The notes beneath the pieces are model-generated. The model saw nothing but the letters and a program-made list of their open reading frames with translations, had not been told where the DNA came from and made no database searches. Positions 55,707-64,000 of a stretch of DNA of 64,000 bases are shown here, one piece after another (the stretch's first letter is position 1; each line of letters opens with the position of its first letter). The position numbers were made by a program, and so were the translations under genes. Origin of the DNA: Pseudomonas frederiksbergensis (GTDB taxonomy: Bacteria > Pseudomonadota > Gammaproteobacteria > Pseudomonadales > Pseudomonadaceae); contig NZ_MOBM01000039.1 of assembly GCF_003732275.1 (NCBI RefSeq), forward strand, positions 551,013 through 615,012, given 5' to 3'.

Positions 55707-56033
55707 TCACCCCCGCACCAAACTCCTCACCGCCGTAATCTGCGGCACTTCCCGCCGATCCATATACACCCGCAACGGTTCGGTGATGTTGATCCGGTCG
55801 TCGATGTTCTGGTCCAGCAACAACTGGATCAGTTCGCGCTTGAGCGTCATGGTCTGTTCGGGGCCGAGCGCCCAGACGAATTCACTGGAGGGGATGATGC
55901 CGTCATCAGCCACGTCCATGCCGAACGAGTCTTCGCTGAAACGAACGATGTATTGGCCGGTCTTGCGATTGAGGCCGACGAAGCCTTTGAGTTGGTCGGC
56001 GGCCTGGCAAATGAGCTGGGAAGTGATGCGCAT
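55707..56033 (-). CDS. Hypothetical protein (108 aa)
   Basis: The frame is open to 56210, but MRITSQLICQAADQLKGFVG (start 56033) looks like the real N-terminus, and the upstream part is low-quality sequence. The rest, GLNRKTGQYIVRFSEDSFGM then EQTMTLKRELIQLLLDQNID, is mixed alpha/beta, soluble. I do not recognise a domain. It is divergent from glpQ. Confidence 0.65.
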   Translation of the reverse strand: MRITSQLICQAADQLKGFVGLNRKTGQYIVRFSEDSFGMDVADDGIIPSSEFVWALGPEQTMTLKRELIQLLLDQNIDDRINITEPLRVYMDRREVPQITAVRSLVRG

Positions 56034-56269
56034 GATAAACCTCACAAAAGGTCGCAAAGGACCGGTGATCGATGGTTTACACGCAGGACAAGCGAACGGG
56101 TTTCCCTCTGCCGGGGAAATGGCCGGGGCCAAGAGTACTGCAAAGAACCGCACAAAAGCGCAGAAAAAATCTGCTTTAAACACGTTTATGTCGGTCTTGC
56201 GATAGCGCAAGCGGCGTTCAGTTGTTAAAAGATACGTCTTTGAAAATCTATCGCAAAAGGACTTCGACC

Positions 56270-57397
56270 ATGCCTGTCACCTTCACCAAGAGCGCCCTGC
56301 TGCTGAGCCTGATGCTCGGACTCGGCCAGGCACAGGCCGCCAACGAGCCAAGCCCCACCGCACTGGCGACGCGTCTGGGCATTCCGCACCCGGCGGTGAT
56401 CGCCCACCGTGGCGCGTCTTTCGATGCACCGGAATCCACCGCCGCGGCTTACAAACTGGCTCGCGATCTGGGCGCCGACTATCTGGAAATGGACCTGCAG
56501 CGCAGCAAGGATGGCGTGCTGTTCGCCCTGCACGATAACAACTTGCAACGCACCACCGACGTCGCCACCAAATTCCCTGAGCGCAAGGACAGCCAGGCCA
56601 ACGAGTTCACTATCGCCGAACTCAAAACCCTGGATGCCGGCAGCTGGTTCAACAGTGCTTACCCTGATCGCGCGCGTCCGTCCTACGCGGGTCTGAAGAT
56701 CCTGACTCTGGACGAAATCATCGACATCGCCCAGGGCAACCCGCTGCACAAGCCGGGCCTGTACATCGAAACCAAAGAGCCGAAGCAGTTTCCCGGTATC
56801 GAGCGCGACCTCAAGGAGAAACTCCAGGATCGCGGTTGGCTAAGCCCGGTCGGTTCGAAACTGGCGAAGAGCGAACTGGCGGTCGGTCAGGGCAAAGGCA
56901 AAGTCGTGCTGCAAACCTTCGAGAAGAGCAGCCTCGAACTGCTCGAGAAGGAAATGCCGCAAGTGCCGAAAATCCTGCTGCTGTGGGTGGGCGAAGGCAG
57001 CATCGAGCCGAAATCCAAAGTGACGTTCGCCGAGTCCGGTGACAAGGATAAAGCGACCTACTACGCCAAGCAGGAACCGAAAGACAAAGCCGAATTCCAG
57101 CAATGGGTCGAGTACGCCAAGGCCCAGGGCGCCATCGGCACCGGGCCTTCGGCTGCGCTGACCAAGGGTGGCGATCAGAGCTATTCGGACCTGGTGAAAC
57201 CGTGGATGAACCAGTACACCCATGATCAGGGCCTGCTGGTACACGTCTACACCATCGACGATGCCGTGGATTATCAGAAAGTGGCGGATGCCGGGGTCGA
57301 TGGCATCTTCACCAACCGCGCCAGCGAACTGCTGAATTTCTATAAGCGTCCGGCAGCGGCGAGCGTTGCGCAGTTGTTGCAGAACAACGGGTATTGA
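56270..57397 (+). CDS. glpQ: Periplasmic glycerophosphodiester phosphodiesterase
   Basis: A 375-residue exported enzyme. Signal peptide SALLLSLMLGLGQAQA. The GDPD active site is clear: AVIAHRGASFDAPESTAAAY (HR and E ligands), ADYLEMDLQRSKDGVLFALH (ExD, H) and the C-terminal VHVYTIDDAVDYQKVADAG, VDGIFTNRASELL. It hydrolyses glycerophosphodiesters to glycerol-3-phosphate. The start at MPVTFTKSA follows AAAGGACTTCGACC. Confidence 0.95.
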   Translation: MPVTFTKSALLLSLMLGLGQAQAANEPSPTALATRLGIPHPAVIAHRGASFDAPESTAAAYKLARDLGADYLEMDLQRSKDGVLFALHDNNLQRTTDVATKFPERKDSQANEFTIAELKTLDAGSWFNSAYPDRARPSYAGLKILTLDEIIDIAQGNPLHKPGLYIETKEPKQFPGIERDLKEKLQDRGWLSPVGSKLAKSELAVGQGKGKVVLQTFEKSSLELLEKEMPQVPKILLLWVGEGSIEPKSKVTFAESGDKDKATYYAKQEPKDKAEFQQWVEYAKAQGAIGTGPSAALTKGGDQSYSDLVKPWMNQYTHDQGLLVHVYTIDDAVDYQKVADAGVDGIFTNRASELLNFYKRPAAASVAQLLQNNGY

Positions 57398-57418
57398 TTC
57401 GAGACCGTGGCGCCTGTT

Positions 57419-57483
57419 TCGCGGGCAAGCCACGCTCCCACAAGGTCTGCGCAAAACCTGTGGGAGCGTGGCTTGCCCGCGAT
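57419..57483. repeat. REPIN variant (GTGGGAGCGTGGCTTGCCCGC)
   Basis: TCGCGGGCAAGCCACGCTCC then GGAGCGTGGCTTGCCCGCGA, a variant core distinct from the main family, between glpQ and the PepSY gene. Confidence 0.88.
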
Positions 57484-57597
57484 TGCTTTCTGACTGGCCT
57501 GCTTATCTGTTGAGGTCGCCGCGAGCAATTAAGGGTGAATTAAGTCGCGCTGTTTAGCCTGATCCCACTTAAACAGCTCATCCAAGGAAAGAACTTC

Positions 57598-57903
57598 ATG
57601 AAAACCTTAACTGCCCTGTTCACCGCTGCTGCCCTGACCCTCACTGCTGGCCTGGCCCAGGCCGACGTTCGCGTCGACCAGATCCCTGAGTTGGTCAAGA
57701 GTGGCAAGATCAAGCCCCTGGAAGAACTGAACCAGGCTGCCTTGAAGTTGCACCCGGGTGCCACGATTACCGACACCGACCTGGATAACCACTTCAACGG
57801 TTACGAATATGAAGTTGAACTGCGCAGGGCTGACGGTACCGAATGGGACGTGGACTTCGATGCCACTACCGGCAAGGTTCTGAGCAACAAACAAGACACG
57901 TGA
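57598..57903 (+). CDS. Exported PepSY-domain protein
   Basis: A 101-residue protein with signal peptide (MKTLTALFTAAALTLTAGLA). The PepSY core is visible: PLEELNQAALKLHPGATITD, FNGYEYEVELRRADGTEWDV, DFDATTGKVL. PepSY proteins inhibit or tether periplasmic proteases or sense envelope state. AGGAAAG precedes the ATG. Confidence 0.9.
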   Translation: MKTLTALFTAAALTLTAGLAQADVRVDQIPELVKSGKIKPLEELNQAALKLHPGATITDTDLDNHFNGYEYEVELRRADGTEWDVDFDATTGKVLSNKQDT

Positions 57904-57912
57904 TTCAACTGC

Positions 57913-57950
57913 AAAAAAGCCGCACGACTTTCGGGTCGTGCGGCTTTTTT
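57913..57950 (+). terminator. Rho-independent terminator of the PepSY gene
   Basis: Stem AAAAAAGCCGCACGAC / GTCGTGCGGCTTTTTT, loop TTTCGG. Confidence 0.93.
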
Positions 57951-58038
57951 GCGTTCGGCGTCAGGCAGTTCGCTGAAGCGACGAACGAAGCCGCGACAAT
58001 TCGCGCAAGCCCGCTAGAATCCCTCCAGACCATTTGGC

Positions 58039-59241
58039 ATGTTGAAGCAGAGAACCAAGGATATGGGGCAAACAGCGGCAGCAGACGTCGCCACGATCAG
58101 CCGGATCAGCGCGGTGCCGGCGATTCTTCAGGTGATCAGTGAGCTGACCGGCTTGCGGTTCGCGGCGGTGGCTCGCGTCATCGAAAACACCTGGACCGCC
58201 TGCGCGGTGCTCGATCGACTGGGTTTCGGTTTGCAGGTGGGCGATGAACTGGATCTGGTCTCCACCCTGAGCAACGAAATTCGCCAGGGCCACCACTCGA
58301 TGGTGATCGACAAGGCCAGCGAAGATCCGCTCTATCGCAATCACCTCATGCCTCAGACTTATCAATTCGAAAGCTACATTGCCGTCCCGATATTGCGCAC
58401 TGACGGGCGCTTTTTCGGCACTATTTGTGCCCTTGATCCCGATCCGGCACCGCTCAAATCCAGCACGATCCTTAGCACCATGGAGTCGTTCGCCCGGATG
58501 CTGGCGCTACAGATCGAAGCTGACGAAAACCTGCAACGGACCGAAGCGGCGCTGATCAAGGAACGCCAAACCGCCGAACTGCGCGAACAATTCATTGCCG
58601 TGCTCGGCCATGACCTGCGCAATCCCTTGTTCGCCATCAGCGCCGGCGCCGAAATGCTCCTGCGCAAACTTTCCGATCCGGCGAATGAGCAACGAGCCCG
58701 GCACATCCTCACCAGCGCCCGACGTGCGACCAAACTGGTGGAAGATGTGCTGGACTTCGCGCGGGGTTCACTGGGCCGAGGCATCCCCGTAAATATCGAG
58801 CCGTGCCCGGATCTGGCGGATGCGTTGCGGCATGTGATTTCCGAGATCCAGAGCATTTACCCTAAACGCATCATTCAGTCGTCGATTGGCGACCTGAGCA
58901 ACGTTCATTGCGATCGCGAACGGGTCGCGCAATTGCTGTCCAATCTGCTGGCGAACGCGGTTGTCCACGGAGATCCCGACAGCCCGATCGAGGTCAGTGC
59001 TCAGGTCGAGGATGGACACTTCGAATTGAGCGTGAAAAACCAAGGGCTGATTGCCGAGGATGCGCTGCCGCATCTGTTCCAGCCCTACTCGAAACCAGCC
59101 GGCGCAATACCGCAGGCAGGTCTCGGGTTGGGGTTGTACATTGCCAGTCAGATTGCGCAGTCCCATGGCGGGAAACTGGAGGTGGTATCGACCGAGCAAC
59201 AGGGCACGACGTTTACCTTCAGCTTGCCCTCACGGACTTAA
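58039..59241 (+). CDS. GAF-domain sensor histidine kinase (orphan)
   Basis: A 400-residue protein without membrane segments. The GAF domain spans about residues 20-165 (YIAVPILRTDGRFFGTICAL). HisKA is at FIAVLGHDLRNPLFAISAGA with the phosphoacceptor His. HATPase_c has the N-box LSNLLANAVVHGDPD and the G-box GLGLGLYIASQIAQSHGGK. It is thus a cytoplasmic kinase sensing a small ligand or light. No response regulator lies nearby. ATG at 58063 is an alternative start. Confidence 0.9.
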   Translation: MLKQRTKDMGQTAAADVATISRISAVPAILQVISELTGLRFAAVARVIENTWTACAVLDRLGFGLQVGDELDLVSTLSNEIRQGHHSMVIDKASEDPLYRNHLMPQTYQFESYIAVPILRTDGRFFGTICALDPDPAPLKSSTILSTMESFARMLALQIEADENLQRTEAALIKERQTAELREQFIAVLGHDLRNPLFAISAGAEMLLRKLSDPANEQRARHILTSARRATKLVEDVLDFARGSLGRGIPVNIEPCPDLADALRHVISEIQSIYPKRIIQSSIGDLSNVHCDRERVAQLLSNLLANAVVHGDPDSPIEVSAQVEDGHFELSVKNQGLIAEDALPHLFQPYSKPAGAIPQAGLGLGLYIASQIAQSHGGKLEVVSTEQQGTTFTFSLPSRT

Positions 59242-59671
59242 GCGGTGGTGCTGACCACCGAACCCGACGTGCTGCCACCCTCATCCTGCAACGCTTGCAA
59301 CAACGCCGCCGTCACCGTCTGCAACGAAGCCGACGTGGCCGCAACCTGCGACTGAGCCGCCGCGACGTCCGCAGCTTTGGCTTCGGCGCTGTCTTGCCTG
59401 GCCTGGGCTGCTTGCAGTTGTTGCTGTTGTTCCTGTAATTGCTTTTGCAGCTCGGCGAGCTGCTTGCGCAGTTCTTTCACCGTATCGGATTCGCTGCTGC
59501 TGGAACTGCTGTCGCTCGACGCGGATGCACCGCCAGCGGCAACCTTGGTGGTGTCGCTGGACACCTCAGTCGTCGCTGCGATGTGGTGTCTTCGGTGCTG
59601 TCGCTGATCGCGGTTTTGCTTGAAGGGGTCGACAGGGTCTGGTTGATCGAAACGGAGCTGATGCTGACCAT
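59238..59671 (-). pseudogene. FlxA-like coiled-coil protein, interrupted by a -1 frameshift
   Basis: The start in one frame (MVSISSVSINQTLSTPSSKT, from 59671) reads through AISDSTEDTT and then turns into a basic unlikely tail (SQRRLRCPATPPRLP). The neighbouring frame, from about 59585 down to 59238, carries the expected continuation: AATTEVSSDTTKVAAGGASA, a Ser run, and the coiled coil LRKQLAELQKQLQEQQQQ to the end. One missing base near 59580-59595 would join them into a product of about 144 residues. Either a recent mutation or a sequencing error. It is downstream of the chemoreceptor gene on the same strand. Confidence 0.75.
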
Positions 59672-59740
59672 GGGATTTATCCAATGTGGCGTTTGGGTAA
59701 ATCCCTCATCGACGGGCACGGCAGGAACTTGAGAGCGACT

Positions 59741-59771
59741 GTGTACCGGCTCGGTAACCGAACCGGTACAC
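59741..59771. terminator. 31-bp near-perfect palindrome downstream of the MCP gene
   Basis: GTGTACCGG-C-TCGGT-A-ACCGA-A-CCGGTACAC: 14 of 15 pairs match, one-base loop. It follows the MCP stop at 59783 by 12 bases. No T-run, so it may be a transcript end or a protein site. Confidence 0.5.
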
Positions 59772-59782
59772 AGCCCGTTCCA

Positions 59783-61408
59783 CTAGGCGCCCAACCGCGC
59801 CGTCACTTCATTCAACTGCCCCGACAACCCATGCAGATTGTGGCTGGCCGCTTCGGTGCGTTGCACGTTATCCAGGTTGGTACTGGCGATACTGGTGATT
59901 TCGGTGAGGTTGCGCGAGATATCCTCGGCCACTGAGGTCTGCTCTTCAGCGGCGGTGGCGATCTGGCGGTTCATGTCGCGAATGGCTTCCACGGCATGGG
60001 TGATGCGCTCGAGCATGGCGCCAGCCTGGGTCACTTGCTCGACGCTCTCTTCACTGCGCGACTGGCCGCTTTCGATAGCCTGGGCCGCGTCCACCGCACC
60101 GGTTTGCACGGTTTGAATGATCTGGTTGATCTCGATGATCGACGCCGCCGTGCGCTGGGCCAGACTACGCACTTCATCGGCGACCACCGCAAAACCGCGC
60201 CCGGCTTCACCGGCACGGGCCGCTTCGATTGCGGCGTTGAGCGCCAGCAGATTGGTCTGTTCGGCGATGCCGCGAATCACTTCCAGCACCTTACCGATGC
60301 GCCCGCTGTCGGCTTCCAGACGACGGATGACGGTGGCGGTATTAGCGATTTCACCGCGCATTTGGGTAATGGTGTGAATGGTGCCCTGCATGACTTTTTC
60401 GCCCTGCTGAGCGGACTGGTCGGCATCATCGGCCGCTCGTGCCGCATCGGCCGCGTGGCGCGCGACTTCTTGCGCGGTGGCGGACATTTCGTTCATCGCC
60501 GTGGCCACCTGATCGGTACGGTTGAACTGCTCGTTAGTGCCGCTGGCCATGAGGCCGGCAATCGAGTTCAGTTCGCCGCTGGCGCTGTCCAGGTCCGTCG
60601 CGCTGCGCTGCAAACGACTGAAGGTTTCGGCGAGGAAATCGCGCAAGGTGTTGGCGGCCTTGGCCAGGTTGCCCAACTCGTCTTGACGGGTGCTGGCCAC
60701 GCGCTCGGCGAAGCGCCCTTGGCTGAGCTGTGCCACATAGTCGATCAGTTTGCGGATCGGCTCCACCAGGTTGCGGTTGACCAGCCACAGACTCAACAGG
60801 CCAATCAGCAGGCCCGACACCAACATCACGATGATCCCCAACAACACCGTCTGATCGGCGCTGGCGCTGATCAGTTTCGATTGCTCGGTGCCCTGCTTGC
60901 GCAACTCGCTGACCAGTTCACTCATCTGCTCACTGGCGGCACGGTCCACGCCTTTGACCGCGTTGTCGCCAGCCGTTGGATCGGCACCGGCTGCCACGTA
61001 GGCATCACGGCCCTTCTGATAGGCCCCACCCAACAGACGATGTTCGTCACGCAGGCGTTCGATGCGGGTCTTGAGTTGCGGCTCGATGCCCTTCTGCCCG
61101 GCCAGTTCACCGAGGATGCCCTGCACGTCGCGCTGGCGGTCCTCGAATTGCTTCCAGTATTTGTCCAGGTCCGCAGGTTGCTTGCCGCGCAGCAGGACGT
61201 TTTTCCATTCCTGAACCTGCACCTTGAATTGCAGGTTGGCTTCATCGATCAATTGCGACGTGTGCAGCGGGCCTTCGATCAGGTTCGCGTAGCTCTGAAC
61301 GCCGTTGGACAGAAAGTGAAAGCAAGCCAAAGCGATCAGCAACATCGCCAACAGGCTGCCGCTCAACAGGGCGAGGATTTGCGCTCTCAAGGATTTTTGC
61401 AAAAACAT
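59783..61408 (-). CDS. Methyl-accepting chemotaxis protein
   Basis: A 541-residue chemoreceptor. TM1 LALLSGSLLAMLLIALACFH, a periplasmic four-helix-bundle-like domain (to about residue 185; KVQVQEWKNVLLRGKQPADL), TM2 TVLLGIIVMLVSGLLIGLLS, HAMP (RKLIDYVAQLSQGRFAERVA), then the signalling hairpin with tip EQTNLLALNAAIEAARAGE. There is no C-terminal CheR-binding pentapeptide (ends VTARLGA). The ligand is unknown. Confidence 0.93.
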   Translation of the reverse strand: MFLQKSLRAQILALLSGSLLAMLLIALACFHFLSNGVQSYANLIEGPLHTSQLIDEANLQFKVQVQEWKNVLLRGKQPADLDKYWKQFEDRQRDVQGILGELAGQKGIEPQLKTRIERLRDEHRLLGGAYQKGRDAYVAAGADPTAGDNAVKGVDRAASEQMSELVSELRKQGTEQSKLISASADQTVLLGIIVMLVSGLLIGLLSLWLVNRNLVEPIRKLIDYVAQLSQGRFAERVASTRQDELGNLAKAANTLRDFLAETFSRLQRSATDLDSASGELNSIAGLMASGTNEQFNRTDQVATAMNEMSATAQEVARHAADAARAADDADQSAQQGEKVMQGTIHTITQMRGEIANTATVIRRLEADSGRIGKVLEVIRGIAEQTNLLALNAAIEAARAGEAGRGFAVVADEVRSLAQRTAASIIEINQIIQTVQTGAVDAAQAIESGQSRSEESVEQVTQAGAMLERITHAVEAIRDMNRQIATAAEEQTSVAEDISRNLTEITSIASTNLDNVQRTEAASHNLHGLSGQLNEVTARLGA

Positions 61409-61685
61409 TCGAGTGGTATCTCATGACAGGGATAAGGCACGCCAAAGTGGCATGCAAGATGTCCGGACAATCCCTGTCAGCGACACTGGTTCACCACCAG
61501 AATCGGAAGATCAACCTTAGCGTCATCGGCGGGCCAGAGCCTTTCTTGAGCCCTTCCGACCACCGGTAGGAGGCCGGATTTGCGCCGCCCTCAAACTGTC
61601 ACAAAACCTTCAACATACGTTGCGATGATGGGGCTCAAGTGAACCTGTGAAACCCGCGACAGGCGCCTCCTCACAGCGAGACCTC
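61409..61685. other. Divergent intergenic region MCP / zntB
   Basis: About 277 bases holding the divergent promoters. A GC-rich imperfect dyad (GACCACCGGTAGGAGGCC, 61557-61574) is visible; I see no gene or known site. Confidence 0.4.
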
Positions 61686-62708
61686 ATGAATCACAGCATT
61701 GACCAACGCCATCGCGATTCTGACCTGTTCGGCCTGCTTTACGGTTTCAGTTTTCGCCCCGGCGAGCGCGGTCGGGAAATCGATTCGGCCAGGGCGCTGC
61801 ACTGCCTGCAGCACCCGGACGACAGTGATGAATTCCTCTGGCTGCACCTGAACCTGGCCCATGCCGCGTGCGAGCGCTGGATGAAAAGCCATCTGGCATT
61901 GCCCGACGAGTTTTTCGAAGCGCTGCACGAAGGCTCCCGTTCGACACGCATCGAGCATGTCGATTCGGCGTTGCTGGCGGTGGTCAACGACGTGGTGTTC
62001 AACCTCAGCAGCATGGTCTCCTCGGATGTCTCGACGCTGTGGGTTTGCGCCCGCAGTCGGCTGATCATCAGCGCACGCCTGCAACCGCTGCACTCGGTGG
62101 ACAAATTGCGTTCTTCGGTGAAGGCCGGTGAATGCTTTCGCTCGCCGCTGGAGTTGCTGGTGCATTTGCTGCGCGATCAGGGCGAAGTGCTGACGCAGAT
62201 CGTGCGCAAGACCAGCCTCAGCGTCGATCAGATCGAGGATGAGTTGCTGTCTTCGCGCCTGTCGACCAACCGGGCTGAGCTGGGCGCCAACCGCCGGGTG
62301 CTGGTGCGCCTGCAACGGTTGCTGGCGCTGGAGCCGGGCTCGTTGCTGCGCCTGCTCAATCGCCCGCCGCAATGGTTGCAGAAAGAGGACGTCAAGGAGC
62401 TGCGCAAGTCCACCGAGGAGTTTGCGCTGATCATCAACGACCTCACGGCCCTCGGTGAACGGATCAAGCTGTTGCAGGAAGAAATCGCCGCCAACCTCAA
62501 CGAACAGAGCAACCGCACGCTGTTCACCCTGACCGTGGTCACGGTGCTGGCGCTGCCCATCAACATCATCGCCGGCTTCTTCGGCATGAACGTCGGTGGC
62601 GTGCCGCTTGCCGGCGATCCGGAGGGGTTCTGGATTCTGGTGGCGCTGGTCGCGACGTTTACCCTGATTGCCGGGCGCTGGGCGTTTCGCAAGCGCCAGG
62701 ATTATTAA
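61686..62708 (+). CDS. zntB: Zinc transporter ZntB (CorA family)
   Basis: A 340-residue CorA-superfamily transporter. The long N-terminal cytoplasmic domain includes LDSARALHCLQHPDD-like helices (EIDSARALHCLQHPDDSDEF). Two C-terminal membrane helices: TLFTLTVVTVLALPINIIAG, then the pore motif FFGMNVGGVPLAG (GMN, with V-G-G as in ZntB), and the last helix WILVALVATFTLIAG. The family moves Zn2+ (proton-coupled import or efflux is debated). Confidence 0.9.
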   Translation: MNHSIDQRHRDSDLFGLLYGFSFRPGERGREIDSARALHCLQHPDDSDEFLWLHLNLAHAACERWMKSHLALPDEFFEALHEGSRSTRIEHVDSALLAVVNDVVFNLSSMVSSDVSTLWVCARSRLIISARLQPLHSVDKLRSSVKAGECFRSPLELLVHLLRDQGEVLTQIVRKTSLSVDQIEDELLSSRLSTNRAELGANRRVLVRLQRLLALEPGSLLRLLNRPPQWLQKEDVKELRKSTEEFALIINDLTALGERIKLLQEEIAANLNEQSNRTLFTLTVVTVLALPINIIAGFFGMNVGGVPLAGDPEGFWILVALVATFTLIAGRWAFRKRQDY

Positions 62709-62789
62709 GATCAAAAGATCGCAGCCTTCGGCAGCTCCTACATTTGAAATGCGATCCCTGTAGGAGCTGCCGAAGGCTGCGATCTTTTG
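62708..62789. repeat. Dispersed inverted repeat, CTGCGATCTTTTGATC family
   Basis: GATCAAAAGATCGCAGCCTT and CGGCAGCTCCTACA, mirrored by TGTAGGAGCTGCCG and AAGGCTGCGATCTTTT. It begins on the last base of the zntB stop codon. It is one of three copies in the window. Confidence 0.88.
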
Positions 62790-62900
62790 CCTCTGCGCTT
62801 TAAGACTGCAAAAAACCCAAACACTGATCCAGCGCAGCCTGTCTGTAATATTTACCAACGATCATGGGAGACACTCCTTCTCTGCTCAGGATTGTCCGGC

Positions 62901-64000
62901 ATGGCTACGCCTTCCTTCACCGCCGCTGCCCAGGCTCCCGCCAGCAGTGCCAAGCCACAACTCGATAAAAAGCCCGGCCTGTTCACCATTGTGCTGTTCT
63001 TTGTAGTGCTGGGCAGCGGGCTGTTATTCACCGCCTACAGCCTGATGCACGACATGAGCGAACTCGGCACGGTGGTCACCACCTGGACGCCGTTTCTGTT
63101 GTTGGGCGTCGCGCTGCTGATTGCTCTGGACTTCGAGTTCGTCAACGGTTTTCACGACACCGCCAACGCCGTGGCGACGGTGATTTACACCAACTCCCTA
63201 CCGCCGAATTTCGCCGTGGCCTGGTCCGGGTTCTTCAACTTTCTGGGGGTGTTGCTGTCGAGCGGCGCGGTGGCGTTCGGCATCATCGCCCTGCTGCCGG
63301 TGGAGCTGATTCTGCAAGTCGGTTCCTCCGCCGGTTTCGCGATGATCTTCGCGCTGTTGATCGCCGCGATCCTGTGGAACCTCGGCACCTGGTGGCTGGG
63401 CTTGCCGGCGTCTTCGTCGCACACCCTGATCGGCTCGATCATCGGTGTCGGCGTGGCCAATGCCCTGATGCATGGCCGTGACGGCACCAGTGGCGTGGAC
63501 TGGGCCCAGGCGACCAAAATCGGTTACGCGTTGCTGCTGTCGCCGCTGATCGGTTTCGTGTTTGCTGCGCTGTTGCTGCTGGCGTTGCGCGTCTTCGTCA
63601 AAAATCGCGCGTTGTACAAGGCGCCGAAGGGCGACACCCCGCCACCGTGGTGGATTCGCGGCATGTTGATTCTGACCTGCACCGGTGTGTCCTTCGCTCA
63701 CGGTTCCAACGATGGCCAGAAAGGCATGGGCCTGATCATGCTGATTCTGGTCGGTACCCTGCCGATGGCGTATGCGCTGAACCGCACCATGCCGGCGGAT
63801 CAGGCCTTGCAGTTCGCTGCGGTGGCTGAAGTTACCCAGCAAGCGCTGATGAAAAATTCGCCGCTACCGGCACCCGCCGATCCACGCCCGGTGCTGACTG
63901 ATTACATGCGCAGCAAGGAGGCCACGCCGCAATTGATCCCCGCCCTCGCCGCGCTGGCAGGCCACATCGGTAACGAAGTGAAGGGGTATGGCTCGCTGTC
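62901..64000 (+). CDS. PiT-family inorganic phosphate transporter (3' end outside window)
   Basis: The frame from ATG 62901 is open to the last base (366 codons). Membrane helices begin at GLFTIVLFFVVLGSGLLFTA. The two PiT signature repeats are present: FEFVNGFHDTANAVATVIYT (residues ~74-93) and CTGVSFAHGSNDGQKGMGLI (~260-279). It imports phosphate with protons or metal-phosphate. AGGATTG lies 7 to 13 bases upstream of the start. Confidence 0.92.
   Translation, partial: MATPSFTAAAQAPASSAKPQLDKKPGLFTIVLFFVVLGSGLLFTAYSLMHDMSELGTVVTTWTPFLLLGVALLIALDFEFVNGFHDTANAVATVIYTNSLPPNFAVAWSGFFNFLGVLLSSGAVAFGIIALLPVELILQVGSSAGFAMIFALLIAAILWNLGTWWLGLPASSSHTLIGSIIGVGVANALMHGRDGTSGVDWAQATKIGYALLLSPLIGFVFAALLLLALRVFVKNRALYKAPKGDTPPPWWIRGMLILTCTGVSFAHGSNDGQKGMGLIMLILVGTLPMAYALNRTMPADQALQFAAVAEVTQQALMKNSPLPAPADPRPVLTDYMRSKEATPQLIPALAALAGHIGNEVKGYGSL

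Noticed and set aside
55707..56210. Extended 167-residue version of the 55707 gene
   Set aside because: The extra 59 residues come from the divergent intergenic region with glpQ and lack a start signal; the 108-residue form starts cleanly.
61671..62858. 395-residue frame antisense to zntB
   Set aside because: Crosses the zntB gene and the inverted repeat after it; ZntB motifs are clear on the plus strand.

Overview
The window looks like a chromosomal segment of a Pseudomonas of the fluorescens group. Evidence seen directly: a GC-rich sequence, AmrZ, RsmA/CsrA and AotJ/AruF proteins of typical pseudomonad sequence, many REP/REPIN dyads built on GTGGGAGCGAGCCTGCTCGC, and gene orders I recognise from P. 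aeruginosa (rsmA-lysC-alaS, the aru arginine succinyltransferase operon, aotJQMOP-argR, acsA). Species cannot be fixed from the sequence alone.

Layout. 1-3.9 kb: C-terminal part of a giant RTX-type adhesin (VCBS, cadherin-like, Ig-like and beta-helix regions plus a type I secretion end). 4.0-8.9 kb: tRNA-Arg(CCT), two small proteins, an isolated phnN, amrZ, mgtE, a DUF4124 protein, then two tRNA-Arg(ACG) and tRNA-Ser(GCT). 8.9-14.4 kb: csrA/rsmA, lysC, alaS and a threonine aldolase, all on the minus strand. 14.7-15.5 kb: an FMN riboswitch in front of a type II lumazine synthase. 15.7-23.6 kb: the complete aruC-F-G-D-B-(PA0900-like)-E operon for arginine catabolism by the succinyltransferase route, with REPINs inside it. 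23.8-28.9 kb: a 1,703-residue leucine-rich-repeat, dermonecrotic-toxin-like protein placed between the aru genes and argR. 28.9-34.4 kb: argR and the aotJQMOP arginine/ornithine ABC importer. 35.0-39.8 kb: acsA, two small exported proteins and nrdB.

39.9-44.7 kb is an accessory-looking block: a Bro-N protein, an HNH endonuclease, a hipA-hipB toxin-antitoxin pair in reversed gene order with two candidate operators, and an unrecognised zinc-ribbon-like protein. 44.7-64 kb is a mixed run: a DUF3298 protein, a TauE/SafE permease, an AraC regulator, BglX, a small XRE regulator with a near-consensus LexA box, a metallo-beta-lactamase/TetR divergent pair, DUF1003, a LysR regulator facing a glutamine amidotransferase/monooxygenase pair, GlpQ, a PepSY protein, an orphan histidine kinase, a frameshifted FlxA-like gene, a chemoreceptor, ZntB, and the start of a PiT phosphate transporter that leaves the window.

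How the genes connect: ArgR (28963-29943) probably controls both flanking clusters, because an identical-pattern half-site (TGTCGC-N8-AA) lies upstream of aruC and of aotJ; uptake by Aot then feeds the Aru pathway. The most unusual items are the LRR protein without a recognisable catalytic C-terminus, the hipAB operator pair, the SOS-box XRE gene, the isolated phnN beside amrZ, and the frameshifted FlxA-like gene. All family assignments were made by eye from motifs; no database search was run.
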